A stretch of 64,000 bases of DNA from Hymenobacter guriensis (GTDB taxonomy: Bacteria; Bacteroidota; Bacteroidia; Cytophagales; Hymenobacteraceae), in the NCBI RefSeq assembly GCF_015773195.1, contig NZ_JADWYK010000008.1, positions 62,001 to 126,000 on the forward strand. Reading direction: 5' to 3'. Position 1 is the first letter of the stretch. The number at the start of each line of letters is the position of its first letter. The notes beneath the pieces were generated by a model. It had not been told where the DNA came from. It saw only the letters and a list, made by a program, of their open reading frames with translations, and did no database searches. Made by a program: the position numbers and the translations under genes. Positions 1-8,763 of the stretch are shown here, piece after piece.

Positions 1-689
1 AGCAGCACCTGGTCACCATTCACAAGCTCATTGGCGAGTTTAAGCCGGCGTGCGTGGTCATCGACCCCATCAGCAACCTGGTTTCAGTAGGCAGCATCAC
101 GGAAGTGCGCGGCATGCTCACCCGCCTTATCGACTACCTGAAGGTGCAGGGCATCACGGCCTTGTTCACGGCCCTGATGAGCGGCAGCAAGGCCAACCAG
201 GAAATGACCGAGGAAGGCATATCGTCGTTGGTGGATACCTGGCTGCACGTGCGCGACCTAGAAGGTATTGGCGAGCGGAACCGGGGTATCAGCATTCTCA
301 AAGCCCGGGGCATGGCTCACTCCAATCAGGTGCGGGAGTTTCTGGTAACCGACGAGGGCATCCGCCTGCTGGACGTAGTTATCGGGCCGGCGGGCATTGT
401 GACGGGGGCCGGGCGCCACACCCAGTTTCTGCAGGAGCAGGCCCTGGCCCTGGCTGCCCAGCAGGAGGTGGAGCGCCGCGAGCGGGAAGTGGAGCGCAAG
501 CGCCGCGTGCTGGAAGCCACCATTGCCAACCTGCGCACCGAGTTCGAGTCGGTGGAGGAGGAGCTGCGCCACGTGGGCCAGGAGGAGCAGCAGCGCCAGC
601 AGGACCAGCGCCAGGCCCGCCAGCAGGTGGCCCAAGGCCTGGCGCCCCGCCCGGGCGGCACTTCAGCCGCCGAGCCTACTAATTCGTAA
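1..689 (+). CDS. kaiC: KaiC-family ATPase, C-terminal part (5' end outside window)
   Basis: The reading frame is open from base 3 and ends at a TAA at 687-689, giving 228 residues. It matches the end of the second RecA-like (CII) domain of KaiC, the ATPase/autokinase core of the circadian clock and of related non-cyanobacterial systems. The Walker B-like strand VVIDPISNL lies near its start. The segment EEGISSLVDT aligns with the cyanobacterial autophosphorylation region, and the two phosphosites would be Ser-Ser (codons at 222-227) instead of Ser-Thr. After the RecA fold the last ~85 residues are rich in Glu, Gln and Arg and look like a long coiled coil, unlike the short A-loop tail of cyanobacterial KaiC. 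Two kaiB genes and a histidine kinase follow on the same strand, which supports the call. The first domain cannot be seen. Confidence 0.9.
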   Translation, partial: QHLVTIHKLIGEFKPACVVIDPISNLVSVGSITEVRGMLTRLIDYLKVQGITALFTALMSGSKANQEMTEEGISSLVDTWLHVRDLEGIGERNRGISILKARGMAHSNQVREFLVTDEGIRLLDVVIGPAGIVTGAGRHTQFLQEQALALAAQQEVERREREVERKRRVLEATIANLRTEFESVEEELRHVGQEEQQRQQDQRQARQQVAQGLAPRPGGTSAAEPTNS

Positions 690-698
690 TACCCCGGC

Positions 699-1022
699 AT
701 GGAAACGTCGTTAGCTTCGGCACCCTTACTTATGGACGAGGAAATTTGGGAACTGCGCCTGTACGTAGCCGGGCACACCGTCAAGTCCGTCACAGCCCTG
801 GCCAACCTGAAAAAATACTGCGAGGAGCACCTAGCTGGCCGCTACCGCCTGGAAGTTATCGACCTACTGCAGAACCCGCAGCTGGCCGAGGGCGACCAGA
901 TTCTGGCTATTCCCACGCTGGTGCGCAAAGTGCCCTCGCCCATCCGCAAAATCATTGGTGACCTCTCCAACCAGGAGCGGGTGCTGGTGGGGCTGGATAT
1001 CCGGCCCCTCGACCCTAAGTAG
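699..1022 (+). CDS. kaiB: KaiB-family protein, copy 1
   Basis: KaiB is a small thioredoxin-like, fold-switching partner of KaiC. This 107-residue protein is close to cyanobacterial Kai[10 protein letters not shown], the strand [22 protein letters not shown] and the C-terminal [17 protein letters not shown] all match the family pattern, including the Gly-Asp of IIGDLS that matters for fold switching in cyanobacterial KaiB. About 13 extra residues precede the KaiB fold. A second ATG at 732 would remove most of them, and either start is possible. It begins 9 bases after kaiC stops and is followed 9 bases later by a second kaiB, so all three probably share one transcript. Confidence 0.92.
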   Translation: METSLASAPLLMDEEIWELRLYVAGHTVKSVTALANLKKYCEEHLAGRYRLEVIDLLQNPQLAEGDQILAIPTLVRKVPSPIRKIIGDLSNQERVLVGLDIRPLDPK

Positions 1023-1031
1023 CCCTGCGGT

Positions 1032-1361
1032 ATGGAATCAGAGGAGGGCCAGGCGGTGGCCGGAGCCGAGTACGTATTGCACCTGTACATCACCGGCGCC
1101 ACGCCCAACTCGGCGCGGGCCGTGCAGAACATCAAGGAAATCTGTGAGCGGTACCTGGCTGGCCGCTACGAGCTGCAGATCGTGGACATCTATCAGCAGC
1201 CGGAGCTGGCCCGGGAAGCCCGCATCATTGCGGCACCTACGCTGGTGAAGCGCAGCCCCGGCCTTATCCGCTGGCTGGTAGGCGACCTGTCGGAGCGGCG
1301 CCGGGTGCTTACCCTGCTTGGCATTGAGCCCGACCCCAACGACCCATACCTGCATGGCTGA
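1032..1361 (+). CDS. kaiB: KaiB-family protein, copy 2
   Basis: A second, more divergent KaiB of 109 residues. It keeps the LYITGATPNSARAV N-terminal helix start, the APTLVKRSP loop and LVGDLSERRRVL near the C-terminus. It differs from copy 1 in most surface positions, for example IVDIYQQPELAREAR in place of [15 protein letters not shown]. Two unequal KaiB copies beside one KaiC suggest specialised roles, such as one binding KaiC and one signalling to the kinase; that division is inference. Its last codons overlap the start of the downstream histidine kinase by 8 bases, which suggests translational coupling. Confidence 0.9.
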   Translation: MESEEGQAVAGAEYVLHLYITGATPNSARAVQNIKEICERYLAGRYELQIVDIYQQPELAREARIIAAPTLVKRSPGLIRWLVGDLSERRRVLTLLGIEPDPNDPYLHG

Positions 1362-3069
1362 GCGCGCACTTTCCCCGACTGAGGCCCTGGCGTTGGAAAA
1401 TGAGCTGCTGCGCCAGCAACTGCAGGAGGCCGAAGACCTGCTCACGGCCATCCGGACCGGCACCATCGACGCACTGGCCGTGCAGGCCCCCGACGGCCCC
1501 CGCATCTTCACCCTCGCCGGCGCCGACCAGAGCTACCGCACCCTCATTGAGCAGATGAACGAAGGGGCCCTGCTGCTGAGCGAAACCGGCACAGTGCTGT
1601 ACTGCAACGCCTGCCTGGCAGGCTGGCTGCGGCTGCCGCTGACAGAAGTTATGGGCAGCACCTTCGCCGATTTTGTGCCGCTGGGCTTCTGGCAGGCGTG
1701 GGAGACGCTGCTGGCCCAGGGCTGGCAGGGCAAAGCTAAGGGCGAAATCCCGCTGGAAGCCACCGACGGTCTGCTATTGCCGTTTGCCTTGTCGATGAAC
1801 GTGCTGCAGTTCGGCGAAACACCGGTGCTGGCCGTTATCGTGACTGACCTGGCCGCCGAGCGCGAAATAAGTGGCATCCGGGCCCGGGTAACGGAGCAGA
1901 ACGCCTTGCTTAGCCGCCAGCACGAGGAACTCAAAAGCCAGGAAACGGCGCGCCAGGCCGTGGAGAAGGCCGCTGCTGAAGCCCACCGCATGCTGGAAGG
2001 AATTCCGCAGATTGCCTGGACGGCTGATGTGCGGGGCGAAAACACTTTTCTGAATCAGCGCTGGTTTGATTACGCGGGCCCGCAGGCCGGCCAGCCGCTG
2101 GCCGAGTGGCTGACGGATAGCCTGCACCCCGAGGACATCCGGGCCGCTGAAACCAAGTGGGAGCAGAGCCTGCGGACCGAGCAGCCGCTGGAAGTGGAGT
2201 GCCGCATCCGCAACGCCGCCGGCGAGTACCGCTGGATGCTGGGCCGGGCGCTGCCTTCCCGCAACGAGCAGGGCGAGATTATTCAGTGGATTGGTACCTA
2301 TACCGATATTCACGAGCACAAGCTGGCTCAGCAGCGAATTGCCCAGGCCCAGCAGCAGCTGCACCGCAACAATGAGGAGCTGGTGCGCGCCAACGTGGAC
2401 CTGGACAACTTCATCTACACCGCCTCCCACGACCTCAAGCAGCCCATCAACAACATTGAAGGCCTGCTGCAGGCCCTGCTGACGGAGCTGCCCGCCGGGG
2501 TAGGGAGCAGCCCGGAGGTGGAGCCGCTGCTGAGCATGATGCAAACCTCCGTGGACCGCTTTAAGCGCACTATTGAATACCTGACGGAAGTTACCAAGCT
2601 GCAGAAGGAGCATGAGCCCCAGCCGGCTTTTGTGCAGCTGGCGCCGGTGGTGGAAGAAGTGCTGCTGGACCTGGGGCCGCTGCTGCAGGCTGCCGATGCC
2701 AGGCTGGATGTAGAGGTAGCCAACTGTCCCAGCATCCCATTCTCCGAAAAAAACCTGCGGAGCGTGGTGTATAACCTGCTTAGCAACGCGGTGAAATACC
2801 GGTCCCCGGAGCGGCCCCTGCTCATTCGGGTGCAGTACCGGGCCGAGGGTGGCTACCTGGTGCTCACGGTGCAGGACAATGGCCTGGGCTTTCCGATGGC
2901 CAGTTCCCATAAGCTCTTCGGTATGTTTCAGCGCTTTCACGGCCACGTCGATGGTTCGGGTATCGGCCTCTACATGGTCAAGCGCATTCTGGACAATGCC
3001 GGCGGGCGCATTGAAGTAAACAGCACAGTAGGCGAGGGGTCCACGTTTTCGGTCTGGTTCCCCTACTAG
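1354..3069 (+). CDS. PAS-domain sensor histidine kinase of the Kai cluster
   Basis: A 571-residue kinase with no clear membrane segment, so probably cytoplasmic. In order: a short coiled N-terminus (~1-55), a first PAS-like domain (~60-170), a coiled linker, a second PAS domain with PAC motif (~210-335, ending IGTYTDIHEH), a HisKA dimerisation helix with the phospho-acceptor His359 in TASHDLKQPI, and a HATPase_c domain with N box NLLSNAVKY, G1 DNGLGF, G2 GSGIGLYMVKR and G3 VGEGSTFSVW. The ATG at 1354 overlaps the end of kaiB copy 2 (ATGGCTGA), which decides the start. Cyanobacterial SasA carries its own KaiB-like domain. This kinase has none, so the adjacent KaiB proteins could supply that input. 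No response regulator follows. Confidence 0.9.
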   Translation: MAERALSPTEALALENELLRQQLQEAEDLLTAIRTGTIDALAVQAPDGPRIFTLAGADQSYRTLIEQMNEGALLLSETGTVLYCNACLAGWLRLPLTEVMGSTFADFVPLGFWQAWETLLAQGWQGKAKGEIPLEATDGLLLPFALSMNVLQFGETPVLAVIVTDLAAEREISGIRARVTEQNALLSRQHEELKSQETARQAVEKAAAEAHRMLEGIPQIAWTADVRGENTFLNQRWFDYAGPQAGQPLAEWLTDSLHPEDIRAAETKWEQSLRTEQPLEVECRIRNAAGEYRWMLGRALPSRNEQGEIIQWIGTYTDIHEHKLAQQRIAQAQQQLHRNNEELVRANVDLDNFIYTASHDLKQPINNIEGLLQALLTELPAGVGSSPEVEPLLSMMQTSVDRFKRTIEYLTEVTKLQKEHEPQPAFVQLAPVVEEVLLDLGPLLQAADARLDVEVANCPSIPFSEKNLRSVVYNLLSNAVKYRSPERPLLIRVQYRAEGGYLVLTVQDNGLGFPMASSHKLFGMFQRFHGHVDGSGIGLYMVKRILDNAGGRIEVNSTVGEGSTFSVWFPY

Positions 3070-3299
3070 CCAGCCTACCCAACGTTGCCGCAAAGGCTGT
3101 TCCTGGCGGGGTTCCGAAATAGGACCGCGTCCGTTTCACCCTGCCAAAATGCCGGCTCATCAGGTTAGCTGAAAACACTGGAATTGGCTATTGAAATTAG
3201 TTTGATTTTTTCGGGTAAAATGCCGTAATTTGGTCTTAATGTCATTTTGTAACTGAAATGACGAATGCTTCATGGTAGGGTATTAGCTAAATATTTTGG

Positions 3300-3307
3300 G
3301 AACTTTG
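3300..3307 (+). promoter_or_regulatory. Candidate -7 box for the topoisomerase gene
   Basis: GAACTTTG matches the Bacteroidota -7 consensus TAnnTTTG at seven of eight positions and lies about 55 bases upstream of the chosen ATG, in an AT-rich 290-base gap after the kinase gene. No clear -33 TTG was found, so this is tentative. Confidence 0.4.
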
Positions 3308-3362
3308 CCGGCCGCCTTTGCCTTGAAGCGTATTGCGTTCTGCGCAGCTAACGGTACTTTTG

Positions 3363-6338
3363 ATGACAACCCGCATTCCCTTTGCCGACCAACCCCCTGT
3401 TTCGATGGTCAACCCCGACTCTCCGATGGATGATGCTGCGCAGCCCCTGCTTTTCGGGGCCGGTGACACGATGAGCTTTGAACCCACGGCTGCCGCGCCC
3501 GCCGCGGCCGAAATGGCCCTCGACGGAGAGCAGCCCGAAACACCCGCCGAAACCGAACAGCTGCTGCAGGAAATGGCTGCCGCCGAAGACGAGGCCTCGG
3601 TGGAAGAAGCCCCGGAGCCTGTGACGGAGGAAGAGCCCAAGTTTGCCCCCGGCGAAACCATTCACGACGTAGCCACCGTGAACGGCATGTACCAGAACTG
3701 GTTTCTGGACTATGCTTCCTACGTGATTCTGGAGCGTGCCGTGCCCGCCATCGAAGACGGCCTCAAGCCCGTGCAGCGCCGCATTCTGCACGCAATGAAG
3801 GAAATGGACGACGGCCGCTTCAACAAAGTAGCCAACGTCATCGGGCAAACCATGCAGTACCATCCCCACGGCGACGCCAGCATCGGCGACGCTATGGTGA
3901 ACCTGGGCCAGAAGGATTTGCTCATCGAAACCCAGGGCAACTGGGGTGACATTCGCACCGGCGACGGCGCCGCGGCCCCGCGCTACATTGAGGCCCGCCT
4001 GAGCAAGTTTGCCCTGGATGTGGTGTTCAACCCCGACATCACGGAGTGGCAGATGAGCTACGACGGCCGCAAGCGCGAGCCGACCACGCTGCCCGTGAAG
4101 TTCCCTTTGCTGCTGGCCCAGGGCGTGGAAGGCATTGCCGTGGGCCTGAGCACCAAGATCATGCCCCACAACTTCCGCGAGCTGTGCAAGGCCAGCATCG
4201 ACGTGCTGCGGGGCCGGGAAATCCAGCTGTTTCCAGACTTCCCAACCGGCGGACTCTGCGACGTGACCAACTACAATGGGGGCCTGCGCGGGGCCAAAAT
4301 CCGCCTGCGCGCCACCATCGAGAAGGCCGACAAGACCCTGCTTGTTATTCGCGACATTCCGTACGGCACCACCACCACGGCGCTCATGGAAAGCATCGTG
4401 AAGGCCTCGGAAGCCAACAAAATCAAGATCAAGAAAGTCGTGGACAACACGGCCGCTGAAGTCGAAATTCAGGTGCACCTGCCGACGGGTATTTCCCCTG
4501 ACCTGACGATGGACGCGCTGTATGCCTTCACCGACTGCGAAATCAGCATCTCGCCCAACACCTGCGTCATCATCGAAGACAAGCCGCGCTTCGTGGGCGT
4601 GGAGGACATGCTGCGGCTGAGCACCCAGAAAACGGTGCGGCTGCTGGAGCGGGAGCTGGAAATCCGCCAGGATGAGCTCAACGAGAAGTGGCATTCGGCC
4701 TCGCTGGAAAAGATCTTCATCGAAAACCGCATCTACCGCAAAATTGAGGAGTGCGAAACCTGGCAGGACATTCTCGACACGATTGAGAAAGGCCTGAGCA
4801 AGTTTGTGCGCGTGCAGGGCTCCAAAGCCAAGGCCGACGACCAGCGTATTGTGCTGCGCCGTGCCATCACGGAGGACGACCTTACGCGCCTGACCGAAAT
4901 CCGCATCAAGCGCATCAGCAAGTTCGACGGCTTCAAGGCCGATGAGTACATCCAGAAGCTGGAAACCGAGCTGGCCGAAGTAGCCGACCACCTGGCCAAC
5001 CTCACGCGCTACGCCATTCACTACTTCGAGGGGCTGCTGAAAAAGTACGGCGCCGGCCGGGAGCGGAAAACCCAGCTGCGCACCTTTGACGTGGTAACGG
5101 CCCAGAAAGTGGCCGTGGCCAACCAGAAGCTCTACGTGAACCGCAAAGACGGTTTTGTGGGCTACGGCCTGAAAAAGGACGAAAGCGTGGATTACCTCTG
5201 CGACTGCTCGGACCTGGACGACATCATTGCCATCAAGCGTGACGGCACGTTTGTGGTGACCCGGATTGCCGAAAAAACCTTCGTGGGCAAGGATATTCTG
5301 CACGCCGGCGTGTACAACAAGAACGACGACCGGCTGGTGTACAATATGGTGTACCAGGATGGCGCCTCGGGCATCGCCTTTGCCAAGCGCTTCCTCGTTT
5401 CGGGCATCACCCGCGACAAAGCCTACGACCTCACAAAGGGTACCAAGGGCACCAAAACGCTTTATCTCACGGCAAACCCCAACTCCGAGTCGGAAGTGGT
5501 GAGCGTGCAGCTTTCCGACAAAGCCCCGGCCCGCGTCAAGCAGTTTGACTTCGATTTTGCCGAGCTGGCCATCAAAGGCAAAGGCTCGATGGGCAACATC
5601 GTGACCAAGCAGCCGATCAAGAAAATCACCCAGAAAAGCCTTGGCGACTCCACCCTGGGTGGGCGCGAAATGTTCTTCGACAGCGTGGTGGGCCGCCTCA
5701 ACACCGCCGGCCACGGCCGCTACCTGGGCACCTTCGACACCGACAATACTATTCTGGTGGTGTACAAGGATGGCTCCTACGAGCTGAAGTCACCCAACCC
5801 AACCTACCACTTCGATGTACCCAACATCGTGCTGCTGCGCAAGCTGGAGCCCGATACGGTCATTAGTGCTGTGTACCTGGATGCGGAGACGAAAACGCAC
5901 TACGTTAAGCGCTTTAAGATTGAAACCAGCACGCTCGAAAAGCGGTTTGTCTTCATTTCCGAAGCGCCAGGCTCGAAGCTGCTGTGCGCTACCTGCTTTG
6001 CCGAGCCGCAGGTGGAAGTGAAGCTGCAGCGCGACAAGAAGGCCGACAAGGAAACCGAGAAAATCCAGCTCCACGAGTTCATCGACGTGAAAGGCTGGAA
6101 GGCGCTGGGCAACAAGCTCAACTACTTCAAGGTCCACGCTGTGACGTTGCTGACGGACGAAGGCCCCGAGCCGGAGCGCCGGGCGGCCAAAAAGAAAGCT
6201 GCGCCGTCGCCCCAGGCCCAGCCCAACGACGCACCGGCGCCGGCCGAGACGCACGGTCACGTGGATATATCGGCCGCCGAAGTAGCCCAGGCCCAGGCCG
6301 TGCTCAAAACGCCCAAGTCGCAGCTCAAGCTATTTTAG
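3363..6338 (+). CDS. parC: DNA topoisomerase IV / gyrase subunit A
   Basis: Type IIA topoisomerase DNA-cleaving subunit, which works with a ParE/GyrB ATPase subunit to pass one duplex through another. With the ATG at 3363 it has 991 residues. The catalytic tyrosine is Tyr208 in AAPRYIEARL, preceded by the quinolone-region segment HPHGDASIGDAM. The first ~95 residues are acidic, Ala/Pro/Glu-rich and probably disordered; an ATG at 3405 would shorten this extension. The C-terminal domain has degenerate blades and lacks a clear canonical GyrA box, which favours ParC over GyrA. The tail after ~930 is Lys/Ala/Pro-rich and ends KSQLKLF. It has its own promoter region and a terminator just downstream, so it is probably monocistronic. 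Confidence 0.85.
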   Translation: MTTRIPFADQPPVSMVNPDSPMDDAAQPLLFGAGDTMSFEPTAAAPAAAEMALDGEQPETPAETEQLLQEMAAAEDEASVEEAPEPVTEEEPKFAPGETIHDVATVNGMYQNWFLDYASYVILERAVPAIEDGLKPVQRRILHAMKEMDDGRFNKVANVIGQTMQYHPHGDASIGDAMVNLGQKDLLIETQGNWGDIRTGDGAAAPRYIEARLSKFALDVVFNPDITEWQMSYDGRKREPTTLPVKFPLLLAQGVEGIAVGLSTKIMPHNFRELCKASIDVLRGREIQLFPDFPTGGLCDVTNYNGGLRGAKIRLRATIEKADKTLLVIRDIPYGTTTTALMESIVKASEANKIKIKKVVDNTAAEVEIQVHLPTGISPDLTMDALYAFTDCEISISPNTCVIIEDKPRFVGVEDMLRLSTQKTVRLLERELEIRQDELNEKWHSASLEKIFIENRIYRKIEECETWQDILDTIEKGLSKFVRVQGSKAKADDQRIVLRRAITEDDLTRLTEIRIKRISKFDGFKADEYIQKLETELAEVADHLANLTRYAIHYFEGLLKKYGAGRERKTQLRTFDVVTAQKVAVANQKLYVNRKDGFVGYGLKKDESVDYLCDCSDLDDIIAIKRDGTFVVTRIAEKTFVGKDILHAGVYNKNDDRLVYNMVYQDGASGIAFAKRFLVSGITRDKAYDLTKGTKGTKTLYLTANPNSESEVVSVQLSDKAPARVKQFDFDFAELAIKGKGSMGNIVTKQPIKKITQKSLGDSTLGGREMFFDSVVGRLNTAGHGRYLGTFDTDNTILVVYKDGSYELKSPNPTYHFDVPNIVLLRKLEPDTVISAVYLDAETKTHYVKRFKIETSTLEKRFVFISEAPGSKLLCATCFAEPQVEVKLQRDKKADKETEKIQLHEFIDVKGWKALGNKLNYFKVHAVTLLTDEGPEPERRAAKKKAAPSPQAQPNDAPAPAETHGHVDISAAEVAQAQAVLKTPKSQLKLF

Positions 6339-6363
6339 CCGCCACATTCGTATAACTCTCCCG

Positions 6364-6392
6364 AAAGCCTCGCCTACCAGCGGGGCTTTTTT
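6364..6392 (+). terminator. Rho-independent terminator after parC
   Basis: A stem of AAAGCCTCGC pairing with GCGGGGCTTT (one G-T pair), a 6-base loop and a T run at the 3' side, 25 bases after the parC stop codon. Confidence 0.8.
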
Positions 6393-6539
6393 CTGCCCAA
6401 TAAGTAGAGGTAGAGCGGCTGAATAACTGCTTTGCGAACGGCCAAAGACCGGTAGCCACCTGCAAGGTAAATCGGTTTCGACTATTCGGTTAAGTGTAAA
6501 AAAACGCCAGCTACTTTCCGTTAACCCCGATAAAAACCG

Positions 6540-6547
6540 CAGCTTTG
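6540..6547 (+). promoter_or_regulatory. Candidate -7 box for the first TPR gene
   Basis: CAGCTTTG fits TAnnTTTG at seven of eight positions and sits 16 bases before the GTG start at 6564, implying a very short leader. Confidence 0.45.
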
Positions 6548-6563
6548 CGGGAAACGCAGTTCA

Positions 6564-7421
6564 GTGGCAGGCAACGCGCAATGGCATTTTCGATGGGTAA
6601 GCTTAGTGCTGCTGGCATTGCTCAGTGCAGGCCCGGGGCCCGCCGTTGCCCAGGAAAAAGCACCTGCTAACGCCGTCGTTCCCAAACCTCCCGTGCGCAA
6701 GCTGCTGGCCGAGGCCCGGGCCCTCCAGCGCCAGTACCGCGACTCCGAAGCTCTGGATAAGTATGAGCAGGTGCTGCGTCAGGACGATAAAAATTACGAG
6801 GCCTTGTGGCAGGCTGCCTTGCTCAACCTTAGCATCGGCCGGCGCTACACCGATGAAACCCGCAAAAGTGCCTACTACACTATGGCCCGCGGCTACGCCG
6901 AACGGAGCTGGGCACTCAAGCAGGAGGGACCCGAATCGAACTACGCTGTGGCCCTCACGCTCTACAACCAGGCTACGCTGCTGCGCGCCAAAGACCGCCT
7001 GCGCGCCTACCGCGACATGAAGGCCTATGTGTTTATGGCCGTAGCCCGCCGCCCCGATTGGTCGGAAGCCTGGCAGCTGCTGGGCCGCTGGCACTACCGC
7101 GTCGACCACTACAACCTGCTGGAGCGGGCCTTCAGCGGCTTGTTTCTGGGTGGCCGGCCGGGCGGCGCCAGCTCCCGCAAAGCCATTGACGCCCTGCAGC
7201 GGGCACAGGAGCTGAATCCCCAGCGCATCGAAGTGTATTATGATCTGGCCCGGGTGTTCGAAAACCAGGACCGCCGCGCCCAGGCCCTTGACATTCTGCG
7301 CCGGGCTGCCACGCTCACGCCTTTCACCACGGAGGAGTTGGAAATCAGCCGCCGCTGCCGCAATCTGCGCGAAAAGCTGGAGCGCAAAGTCGGCCGCCAG
7401 ACCTCGGGCAAACAACCCTAG
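6564..7421 (+). CDS. Secreted TPR-repeat protein
   Basis: A 285-residue protein with an N-terminal signal sequence (hydrophobic VSLVLLALLSAG, probable cleavage near AVAQ), then helical repeats that read as tetratricopeptide repeats, for example ALDKYEQVLRQDDKNYEALW and a later repeat at RAQELNPQRIEVYYDLARVF. TPR proteins act as scaffolds; no enzymatic motif is visible. No in-frame ATG lies near the 5' end, so the GTG at 6564 was chosen; it follows a -7-like box and gives a complete signal peptide. The next gene also encodes an exported TPR protein, so the pair may act together in the periplasm, but the specific role is unknown. Confidence 0.75.
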   Translation: MAGNAQWHFRWVSLVLLALLSAGPGPAVAQEKAPANAVVPKPPVRKLLAEARALQRQYRDSEALDKYEQVLRQDDKNYEALWQAALLNLSIGRRYTDETRKSAYYTMARGYAERSWALKQEGPESNYAVALTLYNQATLLRAKDRLRAYRDMKAYVFMAVARRPDWSEAWQLLGRWHYRVDHYNLLERAFSGLFLGGRPGGASSRKAIDALQRAQELNPQRIEVYYDLARVFENQDRRAQALDILRRAATLTPFTTEELEISRRCRNLREKLERKVGRQTSGKQP

Positions 7422-7448
7422 AGTCCTAATTAGCCCGGCCGGAGTTCC

Positions 7449-7456
7449 TATCTTTG
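7449..7456 (+). promoter_or_regulatory. -7 promoter box immediately before a start codon
   Basis: TATCTTTG is a full match to TAnnTTTG. It ends only four bases before the ATG at 7461, so transcription would begin at or next to the start codon and the mRNA may be leaderless. Confidence 0.65.
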
Positions 7457-7460
7457 CGGG

Positions 7461-8603
7461 ATGAAACCACGGCGCCGGACGACGTTTTTGCGGGTAACGA
7501 GCAGTGTTGGGGTCTGGCTGCTTGCCCTGCTGCTGGCGGGCTGTAGCTCCGGGGCCAGTGAGGTGCCCGAGCTGATGGTGCCGCTCAGTACGGTGCAGAG
7601 CGGGCCCGCCATCCAGGCCGAAGAACTGAATGGCGCCATTGCCCGCCAGCCCCGCAATGCCAGCCTGTACGCGCACCGGGCCGAGTTCCGGCTGGCGGCC
7701 GGGCAGGTAGAGGCCGCCCTGCGCGACCTGAACCAAGCGCTGGAGCTGGATGATGCCCCCGGCGAGTTCTACTACCTGAAGGCCCGTGCCCTGCGCGCCC
7801 AGGGCCAGCTGGCGGGCACGCTGGCAGCAGCGGCCGAGGCTTCCCGGCACGGCTACGCTTCGCCGGCTCTCAGTCTGCTGGTAGGAGAGGCCCACCTAGC
7901 CGCCCGCCACTACTCCGACGCCCTCGACCACCTCGACCGCGCCCTGCGTCAGGAGCCCGCCAACGCCGGTGCCCTGTTCTACAAGGGCCTGGCCTACTCG
8001 GGCCTGCGCGACACTGCCCAGGCACTCGCCATGCTGCAAGCCAGCGTGCGGCTGGATCCGCGCCAGCCGGAAAGCCTGCATCAGCTGGCCTTTCTGGCCA
8101 ACGCCAACCATCAGCCCTTGCTGGCCGCGCCCTACGCCGCCCGGGGCCTGCGCCTGGCGCCAACCTACGGCCCGCTGCACTACGATTATGGCCGGCAGTT
8201 CGACCTGCTGGGCCTGCCCGACAGCGCCCAGCGTCACTTCCAACGCGCCCTGCGCTACGATACCACCCTCTACCGCGCCGATTACCGCGTAGCCCTGGCC
8301 TTGTTTCGGCAGCGGCAGTACCAGGCGGCTATTCCCCACCTGCGGCGGGCGCTGCGCCGCTCCGTGCTGCTGCCCAACGCCCGCCAGATGCTGGCCGAAA
8401 GCTACGAGGCTCAGGGTCAGCACGACCTGGCGCTGGTAGAGTACCAGCGGCTGGTACAGGAAAACCCCGGCAACCGGCACTGGACCTACAAAGTGTGGAA
8501 GGGCCGGGCCAGGGCCCAGGGCCAGCCCACGGAAACGCCGCGCCGCGCGGCCGTAGAGCCGGTGGCCCCGCTCAACATTTCGCGTCCGTCTTCGGGGCTC
8601 TAA
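7461..8603 (+). CDS. TPR-repeat lipoprotein
   Basis: A 380-residue protein with a lipoprotein signal: positively charged MKPRRR, a hydrophobic stretch and the lipobox LLAGC, so it should be lipid-anchored in the periplasm or outer membrane. The rest is a series of TPR units (such as LYAHRAEFRLAAGQVEAALR, ALFYKGLAYSGLRDTAQAL and LALVEYQRLVQENPGN). The last ~30 residues are Pro/Arg/Ala-rich and probably flexible. It follows another exported TPR gene by 39 bases but has its own -7 box at the start codon. Function beyond protein-protein scaffolding cannot be inferred. Confidence 0.8.
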   Translation: MKPRRRTTFLRVTSSVGVWLLALLLAGCSSGASEVPELMVPLSTVQSGPAIQAEELNGAIARQPRNASLYAHRAEFRLAAGQVEAALRDLNQALELDDAPGEFYYLKARALRAQGQLAGTLAAAAEASRHGYASPALSLLVGEAHLAARHYSDALDHLDRALRQEPANAGALFYKGLAYSGLRDTAQALAMLQASVRLDPRQPESLHQLAFLANANHQPLLAAPYAARGLRLAPTYGPLHYDYGRQFDLLGLPDSAQRHFQRALRYDTTLYRADYRVALALFRQRQYQAAIPHLRRALRRSVLLPNARQMLAESYEAQGQHDLALVEYQRLVQENPGNRHWTYKVWKGRARAQGQPTETPRRAAVEPVAPLNISRPSSGL

Positions 8604-8611
8604 AATGGGGA

Positions 8612-8709
8612 GGTGGTGAAATAGTGAGTTTGATGTTCTAACCGCACATTCTGTGCGGCGCCAATAGAACGTCAACTCACCGTTTCACCACTTCACAATT
8701 TCACCACTT
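8612..8709. repeat. Long imperfect palindrome with iterated word
   Basis: The left arm GGTGGTGAAATAGTGAGTTT and following bases pair imperfectly with a right arm ending near 8685. The centre is a perfect CCGCACA/TGTGCGG stem (8642-8658). The right arm repeats the word TTTCACCACTT several times up to 8709. It fills the gap between the TPR lipoprotein and thrS and could end transcription, but there is no T run. Confidence 0.7.
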
Positions 8710-8763
8710 GTGTAACTTGCGGGCTCACGGCTGTTTGTATAGCCATTAGCAACCCTCATTTTC

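Noticed and set aside
3348..5714. A 788-residue open frame on the minus strand opposite parC
   Set aside because: It is a GC-driven shadow: its sequence is rich in His, Val and Gly with no domain pattern, and the plus strand encodes a fully conserved topoisomerase.
8612..8763. T-box or other riboswitch upstream of thrS
   Set aside because: The palindrome there has no T-box sequence, specifier loop or antiterminator; it fits the iterated-word repeat class.
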